Source of the DNA: Gordonia hirsuta DSM 44140 = NBRC 16056
GTDB lineage: Bacteria > Actinomycetota > Actinomycetes > Mycobacteriales > Mycobacteriaceae
Reading direction: 5' to 3'
Length of the DNA: 64,000 bases
Assembly (NCBI RefSeq): GCF_000333015.1
Contig: NZ_BANT01000004.1
Coordinates: forward strand, 62,001 to 126,000
Below are positions 1 to 9,460 of the stretch, in pieces. The stretch's first letter is position 1. The number at the start of each line of letters is the position of its first letter. The notes below the pieces were generated by a model. That model was not told where the DNA came from. It was given only the letters and a program-made list of their open reading frames with translations, and made no database searches. Made by a program: the position numbers and the translations under genes.

Positions 1-183
1 GAGCAGTGCCATCAGGCCGCCAACCAGGAAGAACCCGAACGACGCGACCAAGTACATCTGACCGATCAGTTTGTGATCGGTCGTGGTGATCATTTTATGG
101 AAGAACGAACCCTTCGCGCCGTAGCGCTCCGGGTAAGGACGAACCGGAGTCACCACGGTCGTCGGTTGGTCTAGTGCGGTCAC
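1..183 (-). CDS. ctaD: Cytochrome c oxidase subunit I, N-terminal part (runs off the window)
   Basis: Partial gene: only the first 61 codons are inside the window. The GTG start follows a strong ribosome binding site (AGGAGGAGG on the minus strand, 188-196). The peptide has a short charged N-terminus, then [10 protein letters not shown] and the beginning of the first transmembrane helix ([17 protein letters not shown]), which is characteristic of the haem-copper oxidase subunit I of the actinobacterial aa3 oxidase. Subunit I carries haem a, haem a3 and CuB and reduces oxygen at the plasma membrane; none of those ligands lie in this fragment. It diverges from the fecB-like gene, the same arrangement as recalled for ctaD-fecB in M. 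tuberculosis. Confidence 0.93.
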   Translation of the reverse strand, partial: MTALDQPTTVVTPVRPYPERYGAKGSFFHKMITTTDHKLIGQMYLVASFGFFLVGGLMALL

Positions 184-421
184 AGATCCTCCTCCTGGGC
201 GCCGGCCTGACGCCTGGACTCTAACCCTGCAAGCACCGGCAACGGCCATGATGCCGTCGGTGCCGTCCTCTGATCGTAAACCAGTCACGGCCGGTCTGCC
301 GAGCGGGTCCTACGATCTGTCGTATTCAACCTTACGCTGCAATGATTTTCGCTGGTAGTGGCGTCTGTCTGACCGACGCGCCCACCGCAGAAACGCCACC
401 GCGCTCTGCTAGCGTAGGCGC

Positions 422-1450
422 GTGCTCGACAACTCCCCGACCACCGGCCGCCGCTGGCGCCTGCTCGCGGCCGCTGCGACGGCGTTCATGCTGGCAGCCG
501 GACTGACCGCGTGTGCCGAGTCCGACGATGAGCTGCGCACCCCCGACGGCTCGATCATCTCCACGGTCACCAGCCGGATCGCCCGGGTCGACATCGTCAA
601 CGCGGGCCGCGACTACGCGCAGACCTGCCTGGCACCGACCGCCGCGGCCGATCCCGCAGCCGATATCTCGCGGGTCATCGTGACCGATCCGGCCCTGCTG
701 GATGCCTTCTGCGCCCTGGGTGTCGGCCCGAAGGTGCGCGCGGTGACCGCAGCCGACGGCAGCATCCCCGCATACCTGGGCCCCCAGCTGGGCGCAGTGC
801 CCACCCTTGGCCACTCCCCCACCGCCGCCCAGGTGCGCACCGCCGACCCGCAGCTGGTCCTGGCCACTCCCGGTACCGCCGCTGCGGTGGGTGCACTGCA
901 CGCCACCGGGGTCCTGGGCTCCACCGAGGTGGTGACCATCGGCGGCGGTGATGACTGGCGCGCCGTCTTCACCGAGGTCGCCAAGGCTCTGGACCGGTCG
1001 GCCGCCGCCACCGAGCGGCTGGCCGAATTCGATGCCGAGGCCGCGCGCATCGGCCGGGTGATGGATGCCCCGCACAGTCAGGTCTCCCTGGTGCGTTTCA
1101 CTCCGGACGCCGAACTGATCGAAGGCACCGGAGGCTTCGCTCCGGCCCTGCTGACGCAGATCGGGGTGGCCCGGCCGGCCGCCCAGCGCACACCCGAACC
1201 CACGGTGGTGACCGATGCGAACTTCACCGCCGCCGACGGCGACCTGATCTACGTCAGCGCACAGGGCCAGCGGGGGCTCGACCGCGGCGTCGAGGTGCTC
1301 GAGAGCGACCGCTGGCAGGAGATGGGCGCTCCGAGCTGGAGCCGGGTGCTCTGGGTCGACGACGCCGTCTGGTACCAGACCTCCGGTCTGGCCGCGGCCT
1401 GGCTGGTGCTCAACGACGTGAAGAGTTCGCTGAACTCCACGTCGTCCTGA
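422..1450 (+). CDS. fecB: FecB-like iron-siderophore/haem periplasmic binding lipoprotein
   Basis: A 342-residue exported substrate-binding protein. The N-terminus has an RR-containing n-region, a hydrophobic core (about 14-28) and a lipobox LTAC with the lipidated Cys at 31. The body has the layout of class III (FecB/BtuF-like) binding proteins: two alpha/beta lobes, with phrases such as DPQLVLATPGT and DLIYVSAQG at the expected strand ends. Start is GTG; no strong Shine-Dalgarno is seen. The mycobacterial orthologue (Rv3044 by gene order) has been linked to ferric siderophore or haem binding and to intrinsic drug tolerance; substrate here is inferred. It is followed after 15 bases by the helicase gene, so co-transcription is possible but unproven. 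Confidence 0.85.
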   Translation: MLDNSPTTGRRWRLLAAAATAFMLAAGLTACAESDDELRTPDGSIISTVTSRIARVDIVNAGRDYAQTCLAPTAAADPAADISRVIVTDPALLDAFCALGVGPKVRAVTAADGSIPAYLGPQLGAVPTLGHSPTAAQVRTADPQLVLATPGTAAAVGALHATGVLGSTEVVTIGGGDDWRAVFTEVAKALDRSAAATERLAEFDAEAARIGRVMDAPHSQVSLVRFTPDAELIEGTGGFAPALLTQIGVARPAAQRTPEPTVVTDANFTAADGDLIYVSAQGQRGLDRGVEVLESDRWQEMGAPSWSRVLWVDDAVWYQTSGLAAAWLVLNDVKSSLNSTSS

Positions 1451-1465
1451 CCGGACGTTCCGGCC

Positions 1466-4450
1466 GTGCCCGACCGCCCCGTCCTGGGTCTGCGTGCCCT
1501 GTGGCGACCGGGTCTGGGACTGGCGCTGTGGCCCGACACACCAGGGCCCGACACACCAGGGCCCGCCGCCACTTCTCCGGTATCCCCGGCCCGCGCGGCC
1601 GGGACACCCACCGCCGCGAGTCCGCCGCCGCTGGAGGATCTGATCGACCTGCCGGCCTCGGTCGCCGATCTGCTGGCGCGCCGCAAACCGCGGCATACCG
1701 TCGATCAGCGCGGCCCCGACGGTGTGCGGACGCTGCGCAGCGCCGTCGTGATCGGGGTTCCGACGGCGGTGGAACTGCTCGACCGCTGCGAACATCTCTC
1801 GGTCGGCGGTGACCTGGCCTTCTACCGTTATCTCCTGAGCGGCGCACGGGCACTGCGTGATGCCGGGGCCGTCGCACCGGGGGTCCAGGTGACCGCCGAA
1901 GAAGCCGTCGTCACCTGGTCGGCGCTGCCCACACCCGCCTGGCGCAGCTGGGAGACGGTGATCGCCGCCTCGGCCCCGCCCGCACTGGTCGCCGACGGTG
2001 TCCCCGCCCTGCTGGACTTCGTGGCCCAGATCCTGGACGCCGAATGCCGGCGGATCCTGGCCCCCGAATACGGCCGGTCGCAGATTCCGCTGATCGATGC
2101 GCTGGCGGCCCCGGCCGCACTGCCACTGCCCGATCACGCCGGTGCCGCGGCCTCGGCGTGGCGCAGTTGGTGTCAGACCGGGCCCCAGTCCGGGCCGTCA
2201 CTGGTGCTGCGGCTACACGAACCCGAGGACACCGGCGATACTCGATCCGATCCGGTATCCGCCGAAGCTCAGCTGCCGGCCGAGGCGCAGTTGTGGCGAC
2301 TGCAGGTGTGCCGCCGGCAGGACGAGATCAGCGAGAATCCCGCGCTGCCCGCCCGGCTGACCGAGGTGGTCCCGCACCGTCTGAGTGCCCACGACCTGGA
2401 TGAGCTCACCAGCGAACTCGCCGTCGCCTTACAGGCCTACGGCGAACTGTCCCGGGCCCAGACCGATCCCCACAACCTGGATTTCCTGCTCACCACCGAG
2501 CAGGTCGCGGACTTCTTCGCCGAGGGCGCCGCGCTGATCGGCCAGGCCGGGATCCCGGTCCTGCTGCCGCGGACGATCGCCGAGGTGACACCGGAGGTCA
2601 CCCTGCGCGCCGCCCCCGTCCCCGGCGGGCAGAGCCGTCCTGGTCTGGTCGGACTCGACGAGATCTCCGACTTCCAGTGGCGCCTGGCCCTCGGCGACGG
2701 CAGCGCACCGTTGAGCCAGGACGACCTCAACGAGCTGGCTCGTCAGCACGGCGACCTGGTCCGGATCCGCGGCCGCTGGGTGCGCGCCGAGGGCGCGGCC
2801 CTGACCCGCGCCGCAGCCTTTCTGACCACCCGGGCCGCGACCGACGACGGCGCCGCCGTCGACCTCGCCGAGTTGATGGCACTGATCGGCGGGACCGATG
2901 ATCGGCTGCCGGTACCGGTGACCGGGGTACAGGGCCTGGACTGGCTCGACGACATCGCCACCGGCGGTGCCCTGCGGCCCGAACCCGTCGCGGTGCCCGG
3001 CACTCTGCGAGCCACACTGCGCCCCTATCAGCAGCGCGGCCTGGACTGGCTCGGTGCGCTGGCGTCGATCGGGGCCGGTGGTGTGCTGGCCGACGATATG
3101 GGCCTGGGCAAGACCGTCCAGGTGATCGCCCTGATCGCCCGGCGCCGGGCCGACACCGCCCAGGCCCCGCCGGCCCTGGTGGTCTGCCCCATGTCGGTGA
3201 TCGGCAATTGGCAGCACGAGCTGGCCCGGTTCACCCCGGACCTGCGCGTCGTCGTTCATCACGGTCCGCATCGGCAGGCGGCCCTGCTCTCGGACGCGGC
3301 CACCGATGTGGTGGTGACCACCTTCGCGACCCTCACCCGCGATCGGGAGCACTTCGCCGCCGCATCGTGGGATCTGCTGGTGGTCGACGAAGCGCAGCAC
3401 GTCAAGAATGTGCGCACCGCGGCCGCCAAGGCCCTGCGCTCCCTGCCGGTCCGCCGCCGCATCGCCTTGACCGGCACTCCGGTGGAGAACCGGCTGGAGG
3501 ATCTGCGTGCGGTGATCGACCTGGTCAACCCCGGTCTGCTGGGCACGGCGTCGTCGTTCCGGGCCCGATTCGCCGAACCGATCGAACGCGACCGTGATCC
3601 GGCGGCCTTGGCCCGTCTCAACGCGCTCACCCGGCCGTTCATCCTGCGCCGCCTCAAGACCGATCCGGCGATCGCCCCGGACCTGCCCGAGAAGAGCGAG
3701 TTGACGGTGCGCACCAATCTGACCGCCGAACAGGCCGGGCTCTATCAGGCCGTCCTGAACGAGCTGCACGAAGCGCTGGCCGATGCGCAGCACCACGGGC
3801 AGCGGCGCAAGACGGTGCTGGCCGCGCTGACCCGGCTCAAGCAGATCTGCAACCATCCGGCGCACTATCTGGGCGACGGGTCGCCGATGCTGCGTCGCGG
3901 CCGGCATCGGTCGGGCAAGTTCGAACTGCTCAGCGATATCACCACGACGCTGGTCGACGAGGGTGACCGCGCCCTGATCTTCACCCAGTTCGCCGCCTTC
4001 GCCGATCTGCTGAGCCGCTGGCTGAGTCCGCTCGTGGACCGGCCGGTCCCGGTGCTGCACGGCGGGCTGCCGCGCACCCAGCGGGATGCGCTGGTGTCCG
4101 GATTCGGCGCCGACGACGGTCCACCGATTCTGGTGGCCACCCTCAAGGCCGGCGGGACGGGACTGAATCTGGTGGCCGCCAACCAGGTGATCCACGCCGA
4201 CCGCTGGTGGAATCCGGCGGTCGAAGAACAGGCGACCGACCGCGCCTACCGGATCGGCCAGACCCGGGCGGTGCAGGTCCGCAGATTCGTCTGCGTCGGC
4301 ACCCTCGAGGAGCGGATCGACGAGCTGATCGCGGCCAAACGGGAGCTGTCGTCGCTGACGGTGGCCACCGGCGAGAGCTGGCTGGCCGATCTGGGCGACG
4401 ATGCCCTGCTGGATCTGCTGTCACTGCGCGATGCGGCGGTGGGCGAATAG
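1466..4450 (+). CDS. helZ: SNF2-family DEAD/DEAH helicase (HelZ-like)
   Basis: A 994-residue SNF2/Swi2 ATPase. The first ~500 residues are a variable Ala/Pro/Leu-rich region resembling the SNF2_assoc N-terminal part of bacterial SNF2 proteins. The ATPase core follows: Walker A DDMGLGKT at about 543-550, DEAQ at about 641-644 (motif II), TGTPVENRLEDL (motif III region), and the C-terminal RecA lobe with GGTGLNLVAANQVIHADRWW and RAYRIGQ (motifs V and VI). Such proteins translocate on DNA using ATP and may remodel protein-DNA complexes; the cellular task is unknown. The GTG start lies 15 bases after the fecB stop. Near the N-terminus a 15-bp unit is tandemly duplicated (1531-1560), giving PDTPGPDTPG. 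The stop codon shares one base with the next start (TAGTG). Confidence 0.92.
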   Translation: MPDRPVLGLRALWRPGLGLALWPDTPGPDTPGPAATSPVSPARAAGTPTAASPPPLEDLIDLPASVADLLARRKPRHTVDQRGPDGVRTLRSAVVIGVPTAVELLDRCEHLSVGGDLAFYRYLLSGARALRDAGAVAPGVQVTAEEAVVTWSALPTPAWRSWETVIAASAPPALVADGVPALLDFVAQILDAECRRILAPEYGRSQIPLIDALAAPAALPLPDHAGAAASAWRSWCQTGPQSGPSLVLRLHEPEDTGDTRSDPVSAEAQLPAEAQLWRLQVCRRQDEISENPALPARLTEVVPHRLSAHDLDELTSELAVALQAYGELSRAQTDPHNLDFLLTTEQVADFFAEGAALIGQAGIPVLLPRTIAEVTPEVTLRAAPVPGGQSRPGLVGLDEISDFQWRLALGDGSAPLSQDDLNELARQHGDLVRIRGRWVRAEGAALTRAAAFLTTRAATDDGAAVDLAELMALIGGTDDRLPVPVTGVQGLDWLDDIATGGALRPEPVAVPGTLRATLRPYQQRGLDWLGALASIGAGGVLADDMGLGKTVQVIALIARRRADTAQAPPALVVCPMSVIGNWQHELARFTPDLRVVVHHGPHRQAALLSDAATDVVVTTFATLTRDREHFAAASWDLLVVDEAQHVKNVRTAAAKALRSLPVRRRIALTGTPVENRLEDLRAVIDLVNPGLLGTASSFRARFAEPIERDRDPAALARLNALTRPFILRRLKTDPAIAPDLPEKSELTVRTNLTAEQAGLYQAVLNELHEALADAQHHGQRRKTVLAALTRLKQICNHPAHYLGDGSPMLRRGRHRSGKFELLSDITTTLVDEGDRALIFTQFAAFADLLSRWLSPLVDRPVPVLHGGLPRTQRDALVSGFGADDGPPILVATLKAGGTGLNLVAANQVIHADRWWNPAVEEQATDRAYRIGQTRAVQVRRFVCVGTLEERIDELIAAKRELSSLTVATGESWLADLGDDALLDLLSLRDAAVGE

Positions 4451-5217
4451 TGGCCCGCCGCAGAGGCCCCGCGCCGCCGGTGCGCGGTTACGGACTCACC
4501 CCCTGGGGCCGGGCGCTGGCGGCCGTGGTCGAGGCCGGTGCCGATCACCGCCACCTCAGCGGAGCACGCCGCTACTTCCGGGACCGGCACGTGGAGCAAC
4601 TGAGCATCGCCGACGGCGAGATCACCGCGCTGGTCCGCGGCAGCCAACTCGATCCTTTCGGAGTGACCCTAGTACCGCGCCCGGTGGACCCGGCGACCGT
4701 GGTGCAGCTGCTGCGCCGCTCCGGAAAAGTCGAGGCGCTGCTGGCACTGGCCCGCGGGGAGCAGCCCGCGGCCCTCGGGGAACTGCTGGCGCCGACCGAA
4801 TCGGCCGATCTCGCCTCCGGGTGTTCCTGCCCCGATGAGGCACCGCGCTGCATCCACGTCATGGCTGTCGTCTTCGAGCTGTCCGCCCAGATCGACAAAC
4901 AGCCGCTGACGCTGCTGCGCGTGCTGGGCACCGATCTGCCCGAGCTGCTGGATCTGGCGCGCGATCGCGCCGAAGCCCCGCCATCCGACCCGGACGACCA
5001 CACCCCGGCACCGGCGCCCCAGCCCGTGACCGACTTCTACGGCGACGGCGCTCCGCTGCCTCCCGTCCCGGAGTTTCCCCGCATCGATGCACTCGCCGAA
5101 CTCGATCCGGGCGGCCTGCGGTCGGCGCTGCGCGCCTCCGGCGTCGGGGCGACCGAACTGGCCGAGGCTCTCGACGATCTGGCCGAGCTCTACGCGGTGT
5201 TTCGGGAGCATCGCTGA
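4450..5217 (+). CDS. SWIM zinc-finger protein, partner of the SNF2 helicase
   Basis: A 255-residue protein with a SWIM-type zinc-binding signature CSCPDEAPRCIH (CxC...CxH) near residues 122-133. SWIM domains bind zinc and mediate DNA or protein contacts. Actinobacteria often encode such a protein directly beside a SNF2 helicase, and here the GTG start overlaps the helicase stop by one base (TAGTG), so translation is probably coupled and the two products likely act together. A longer reading frame continues upstream inside the helicase gene, but the coupled GTG gives a natural N-terminus (VARRRGPAPPVRGYG). The C-terminal third is acidic and Pro-rich. It ends one base before the convergent PH-domain gene. 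Confidence 0.88.
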   Translation: MARRRGPAPPVRGYGLTPWGRALAAVVEAGADHRHLSGARRYFRDRHVEQLSIADGEITALVRGSQLDPFGVTLVPRPVDPATVVQLLRRSGKVEALLALARGEQPAALGELLAPTESADLASGCSCPDEAPRCIHVMAVVFELSAQIDKQPLTLLRVLGTDLPELLDLARDRAEAPPSDPDDHTPAPAPQPVTDFYGDGAPLPPVPEFPRIDALAELDPGGLRSALRASGVGATELAEALDDLAELYAVFREHR

Positions 5218-5218
5218 A

Positions 5219-6637
5219 TCAGCCCGACACCGTCCGGCGGGCCGTCAGGATGTCGGCGAGGAGCTCCCGGGCGTCGGCCACGGTCAGATCCCGGGCGATC
5301 ACCTGTGCTGGACCGGCCACGACCGCCGCACGCACATCGGCGATCCCCAGCAGTCGCTGCACCGGGTTCTGGGACAGTGCCGCACCCTGGACATGGCGCC
5401 ACGGCACTACCGCATACTGACGGTTCAGCCGCCCCCAGGTCACCGAGATGCCGGTCCGGGAGATGGTCACGCCCTGTTCCTGCCAGTCGATCGGCGAGAC
5501 CCACTTGGCTGCGGCCGGCGATTGCCGGCTCCGGAGCGGCGTGCGCTCGTCGTCACCGATCCGCCACAGGATCTCGTTCATCGCCCCGACGACATCGTCG
5601 GTCTGGCCCACCGCAATGAGCCGGGTGACCCCGGACTGCTCCTGCGCATCCCCGTACCCGGCGATCGACGACTCCAGCTCCGCCCAATCCGGGATCTGCC
5701 ACAGCAGTGGGCGGCGCAGTCGCAATGCATGGATGCGGCGCAGCGGAACGGTCTGCCGGCGGGTCGAGGCCAGCCCCGCGGTGATCTGCAGGCGTTCGGT
5801 GTCGTCGTGCAGGGTCAGCTGCTGATTCCAGAAGCGGTCGAGCGGCACCCAGAGCAGGGCGACCGCACCCACCGCGGCGAACACGGCGCCGAATGCGCCG
5901 CCACCGAGGATCCCTACGACGATCACCGCGAGCAGCGCCGCCAGCGCCCCCACACCGAACGTCAGAATCACCATGCCCACCAGCCGCGGCGGTGGAATGG
6001 GGCCGGCCAGCACTCGTCCCGGCAGTCCGGGTGCCGCGGTCCGCCTCTCGACGGCTCCGTGCTCGACCGGACCAGGCTCCACCAGACCGGGATCGACAAC
6101 ACCGGGCTCGGGCACCGACTGCGCCCTTCGCCTTCCGGTGGCTGCCAGGACCTCGGCGCGCAGTCGCTCCAGCGTCGGGACATCCAGGTAGCCGATCACC
6201 AGTGCCGAATCCGCGCCGCCGGCCGTCTCCACTGTGAGCTCACCGAGCCCGAACAGGCGCGGCAGCAGTGGCTGGCGGATGTCGACGGACTGGATCCGGT
6301 CGTAGCGCGCGGTACGACGCTGCCGGAAGAAGATCCCCGATCCGGTGCGGATCTCCTGGGCGTCCAGCTCGTAGAAGCGCTGATGCCAGCTCCAGGCGGC
6401 GATCCCGGCGATGATCCCGCCGACGATCACGATCAGCAGCAGCGTCATCAGCGCCGCCAACAGCGGAGCATCCGCCGCGGCACCGCCGACCGCCGCCAGT
6501 GCCGCCATTAATACCGCCCCGGCATTGATCACCACGATGACCAGCACCACCACCAGCGTTTTCCAGGCACGCAGCGGCGGGGTGAGCGGATGAACCCGCT
6601 GCCGTCCGGCACCGGCGTAGCGAACCGGGATGGTCAC
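5219..6637 (-). CDS. Membrane protein with two bacterial PH (bPH2) domains, YdbT-like
   Basis: A 472-residue membrane protein of the YdbS/YdbT type. Two hydrophobic hairpins lie early (LVVVLVIVVINAG...; LLLIVIVGGIIAGIAAW) and another pair in the middle (MVILTFGVGALAALLAVIVVG). Each is followed by a PH-like segment with the family look: short strands, then arginines and hydrophobics as in RTARYDRIQSVDIRQPLLPRLFGLGELTVETAGG and a C-terminal copy around ISVTWGRLNRQYAVVPWRHVQ. Function is unknown; Bacillus relatives affect resistance to foreign bacteriocins. The GTG start overlaps the stop of the upstream gene by four bases (GTGA), so the pair is translationally coupled. A long spurious upstream extension exists in this frame and was rejected. 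Confidence 0.85.
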   Translation of the reverse strand: MTIPVRYAGAGRQRVHPLTPPLRAWKTLVVVLVIVVINAGAVLMAALAAVGGAAADAPLLAALMTLLLIVIVGGIIAGIAAWSWHQRFYELDAQEIRTGSGIFFRQRRTARYDRIQSVDIRQPLLPRLFGLGELTVETAGGADSALVIGYLDVPTLERLRAEVLAATGRRRAQSVPEPGVVDPGLVEPGPVEHGAVERRTAAPGLPGRVLAGPIPPPRLVGMVILTFGVGALAALLAVIVVGILGGGAFGAVFAAVGAVALLWVPLDRFWNQQLTLHDDTERLQITAGLASTRRQTVPLRRIHALRLRRPLLWQIPDWAELESSIAGYGDAQEQSGVTRLIAVGQTDDVVGAMNEILWRIGDDERTPLRSRQSPAAAKWVSPIDWQEQGVTISRTGISVTWGRLNRQYAVVPWRHVQGAALSQNPVQRLLGIADVRAAVVAGPAQVIARDLTVADARELLADILTARRTVSG

Positions 6638-7131
6638 AGTCCTTCCATCCGGACTCGTGCCGCCTCCGACAATCGCGCCCGCAGCGACTGAGCGTCCTCG
6701 CGGGTCAAACCGTGGAGCACCGCGTCTGAGGTCGCGCTGGCGGTGTGCAGTTTGAGGGTTGCCAGCCCGAACAGCCGCAGAATCGGCCCCTCTTCCAGGT
6801 CCACGAACTGAATGCGGCCGTACGGGACGACGGTGACCGAGCGCCACAGCAGCCCGCGGGCCACCACCAGGTCGTCGTCGAGCTCGGCATAGCGGTGCGC
6901 ATCGGCGCGGCGCAATGAGATCCACACCAGCATGACGAAAGCGACCGCGAGGACTCCCACGACCGGCCACAGCCACCAGCGGCCGACGACGACAGCCGCG
7001 ACCACCGCCGCCAGCAGCGGCACCCCGGCGGTCACCACTGCCGAGAGCGCCTCGGACAGCCGATAAGCCGGTGCCATGCGCATCAGCGCCGCTGAATGCG
7101 GATCGAGGAAATCGGCGGTCTGAGCGGTCAT
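6634..7131 (-). CDS. Small membrane PH-domain protein, YdbS-like
   Basis: A 165-residue protein with two adjacent transmembrane segments (about 33-49 and 52-72: VVTAGVPLLAAVVAAVVV, LWPVVGVLAVAFVMLVW) followed by one bacterial PH-type domain. The sequence VVPYGRIQFVDLEEGPILRLFGLATLKL is typical of bPH2. It begins with ATG and is the first gene of a two-gene operon with the larger PH protein, with which it overlaps by four bases. By analogy with YdbS/YdbT the two probably form one membrane complex; the biochemical role is not known. Confidence 0.85.
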   Translation of the reverse strand: MTAQTADFLDPHSAALMRMAPAYRLSEALSAVVTAGVPLLAAVVAAVVVGRWWLWPVVGVLAVAFVMLVWISLRRADAHRYAELDDDLVVARGLLWRSVTVVPYGRIQFVDLEEGPILRLFGLATLKLHTASATSDAVLHGLTREDAQSLRARLSEAARVRMEGL

Positions 7132-7443
7132 GGGTCCACCCTAGGTGGAACGATGCGGTGACCTGCACGACGGGCCAGGGAGGCAAAGACCCGCCCGCTC
7201 GCTGCGTTTCGACGTTCGCATTGCCGATTCGAACATTGCTCACCCCACACGGCGTCCACTCCGCCACGCTCCACCCCCGACCGCTTCGCCTCGACCGGGA
7301 TTCCACCACTGAGAGATTGTCGGTACCAGCAATTATGCTCGCCCACAGGCAACCACATATGAGGTGGCGCACATCTGGATGGGCGTGTAGTATAGATCAT
7401 AATCATTTCGAACATAGAAGCGGTCCGGGAACCGAAAGCGGGG
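7132..7443. other. Divergent intergenic region (312 bases)
   Basis: Intergenic between the PH-domain operon (leftward) and the HNH/DUF222 gene (rightward). The right part turns A/T-rich (TAGTATAGATCATAATCA at 7388-7405), which is where promoter elements for the HNH gene would be expected; TATAGA (7391-7396) and CATAAT (7398-7403) are possible -10 elements, but neither has a convincing -35 at 16-18 bases. I see no small coding region, repeat or RNA in it. Confidence 0.5.
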
Positions 7444-9438
7444 GTGGTTCGCATGACGCACGCAGAGTCAGCGCCGCCGCCGAATGCCGACCGCTGGGAG
7501 CGAGTCGACTTCTCCCCCGCCGGAATGACCGCCCCCGAGCGCACGGAAGATACAGCCGAGGCTCTCGCCTGGATGGTGTACGCGGCCGGCGCACAGCAGG
7601 GTCAGTCCTACCTCTACTGGGTGCAGCTCAAGGCGATCGGCGAGTACCTCGACATCGCCCTGGCGGAGGTGGCCGAGGCGGTGTCCGACGGCCAGGATCA
7701 GCGCACACTGTTCGATCCATACACGGTCACGATCGCCGAGATCGGCGCCCTGTTCGCCGTTCCGCAGCGCCGCGCCAGCCAGCTTCTCGCGCAGGCCGAG
7801 TCCGCCTCGCAACGTCTGTCCAAAACCGCGGAGCTGTTGCGGAAGGGCTCGATCTCCCCGGAGATCTTCACCACCGTCGTCGACCGCACCGATATCGTCG
7901 TCGACCGCGAGCTGATCGATGCGATCGACGACGACCTGAGCGAGGGCCTTTCCGGGGCCGGCCACATCTCGGCTAAGAATGCCGAGAAGATCGCCGACCG
8001 CGTCGTCGCCCAGCACGACGCCGACGCCGTCCGGCGGCGCCGGGAAAAGGCCCGCCGGCGCAAGAACGTCACGTATCGGGACTACGCCGAAGGGATGGCC
8101 GGCATCTCGATCAGCGGCGATGCCGAGGAGATCCGCCTGGCATATGAGGCGAACGAAGATCTGGCTCGCGCCGTCTGCCCCAATGATCCGCGCACGCTCG
8201 GCCAACGCCGTTCGGCGGCAGCTCTGGCCGGGCTGCGCCGACTCCCCTTCACCTGTGGCTGTCCCGATAAGAGCACCTGCACGGCACAGCTCGACGACGC
8301 CGCGATCTCCGAGCGCCAGGCCCGCATCGTGGTCCACGCGATCTGCCAGAAGTCGACGCTGGAGGGGCTCGACGAAGAGCCCGCACATCTGGACGGACAC
8401 GGCCCGATCGACGCCGATCACGTGCGCGATCTGGCACGACGACCCGATGCGATCGTTCGCGACCTGAATCTGGACGATCTGACCGCCACGGCCGACGACC
8501 CCGGCGACCGCCAGAATCCCGCCACCCATCAGGGTCCCGCCGCGCACCAAGAGCCTGCTACCGATCATGCCCCCGCTGCAGACCCGGCCCCCGACCAGCA
8601 GCAGAAGTCCGAGGCATCCGAGACCGACGGGGACTCTTCACCGCACGGCCGGGCCAAGCCCGCCTGCGAACATCCCCGCCCGGACAACTTCACTGACCCC
8701 AGCAACGAACACCCCCGCGAAGACGCCCACCCCGACCAGGCCAACCAGGAAGACCAGGAAGACCAGGAATCCCACCCACGCGAAACCGTCGAACTCGACG
8801 CTCAGTCCAATAACCGCCACGCTGAATCCGGCCACCGTCACCCGGCGAAGAAGAGGCTCACCCGCACCGCCCTACCCAGTGACCCCTACCGCCCCACTGC
8901 CGCACTCGACGCCCTGATCCGCGGACTGTTCCCCACCTGCACCGTGCCGGGCTGTCCACGCCCGTCCTACCGTTGCGAGCTCGATCACGTCGAGGAGTTC
9001 AATCAGATCTGTCCGGCATCCGGCGGCCCGACGTGCATCTGCAATATCAGCCCCAAGTGCAAGTTCCACCATCTCCTGAAAACCCATCTGGGCGCCCGCC
9101 GTCCCGAGGACGGCTGGGTCGACGACCAGTGGTGGAACGAGGACGGCGAGCTGTGGACGGGCGTGACCCTGTCGTTCGGCATCACCGTGGAGACGCGTGC
9201 CGCCAACCAGTGGCTGTTCCCCCAGTTGGCCGGCCTGTGCTGCAGCCACCAGGGTCCCGCACCGCCGGCGAACCCCGGCCCCGCACCACCGGACCATCCG
9301 CAGGCCGGTGGACGATCGGCCGGCGGTGGCCTGCAGGCCACCACCGAGTACAAGCACGCGTGGCGCCGCGCCCAACGTGCCCGATTGGCGGCCGATCGCC
9401 GCCGCATCGATCGCGAGGGCGGACCACCACCGTTCTGA
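7444..9438 (+). CDS. DUF222 / HNH endonuclease-domain protein (13E12-type)
   Basis: A 664-residue member of the DUF222-HNH family that is multicopy in Gordonia, Rhodococcus and mycobacteria. The N-terminal ~330 residues are DUF222-like, alpha-helical, with RRREKARRRKN at the centre. Residues ~340-475 form a low-complexity insert rich in Asp, His, Pro and Gln (including EDQEDQE). The C-terminal HNH domain shows paired cysteines (CTVPGC), the first His in LDHVEEF, and the Asn/His-His end in NISPKCKFHH. The HNH fold suggests a metal-dependent nuclease; the cellular role is unknown and it is not clearly part of a mobile element here. Start could be GTG 7444 or ATG 7453; the GGGGG run upstream favours the ATG slightly. 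Confidence 0.88.
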   Translation: MVRMTHAESAPPPNADRWERVDFSPAGMTAPERTEDTAEALAWMVYAAGAQQGQSYLYWVQLKAIGEYLDIALAEVAEAVSDGQDQRTLFDPYTVTIAEIGALFAVPQRRASQLLAQAESASQRLSKTAELLRKGSISPEIFTTVVDRTDIVVDRELIDAIDDDLSEGLSGAGHISAKNAEKIADRVVAQHDADAVRRRREKARRRKNVTYRDYAEGMAGISISGDAEEIRLAYEANEDLARAVCPNDPRTLGQRRSAAALAGLRRLPFTCGCPDKSTCTAQLDDAAISERQARIVVHAICQKSTLEGLDEEPAHLDGHGPIDADHVRDLARRPDAIVRDLNLDDLTATADDPGDRQNPATHQGPAAHQEPATDHAPAADPAPDQQQKSEASETDGDSSPHGRAKPACEHPRPDNFTDPSNEHPREDAHPDQANQEDQEDQESHPRETVELDAQSNNRHAESGHRHPAKKRLTRTALPSDPYRPTAALDALIRGLFPTCTVPGCPRPSYRCELDHVEEFNQICPASGGPTCICNISPKCKFHHLLKTHLGARRPEDGWVDDQWWNEDGELWTGVTLSFGITVETRAANQWLFPQLAGLCCSHQGPAPPANPGPAPPDHPQAGGRSAGGGLQATTEYKHAWRRAQRARLAADRRRIDREGGPPPF

Positions 9439-9460
9439 TCACTCCTCTTCTGCGCACTCC

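Noticed and set aside
332-2137. Long minus-strand open frame across fecB and the helicase
   Set aside because: Low-complexity Gly/Arg/Gln-rich translation antisense to two clear genes; a product of high G+C, no family resemblance.
2429-4195. Long minus-strand open frame inside the SNF2 helicase gene
   Set aside because: Antisense shadow of a well-supported gene with all helicase motifs on the + strand.
5087-6511. Plus-strand open frame opposite the YdbT-like gene
   Set aside because: Arg/Gly/His-rich translation, antisense to a membrane protein with clear PH-domain features.
6638-7372. N-terminal extension of the larger PH-domain protein
   Set aside because: It overlaps the smaller PH-domain gene completely; the coupled GTG at 6637 gives a proper start.
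7444-9438. HNH protein as part of a mobile intron, phage or restriction system
   Set aside because: No integrase, terminase, methylase or repeats nearby; DUF222/HNH proteins are common chromosomal multicopy genes in these genera.
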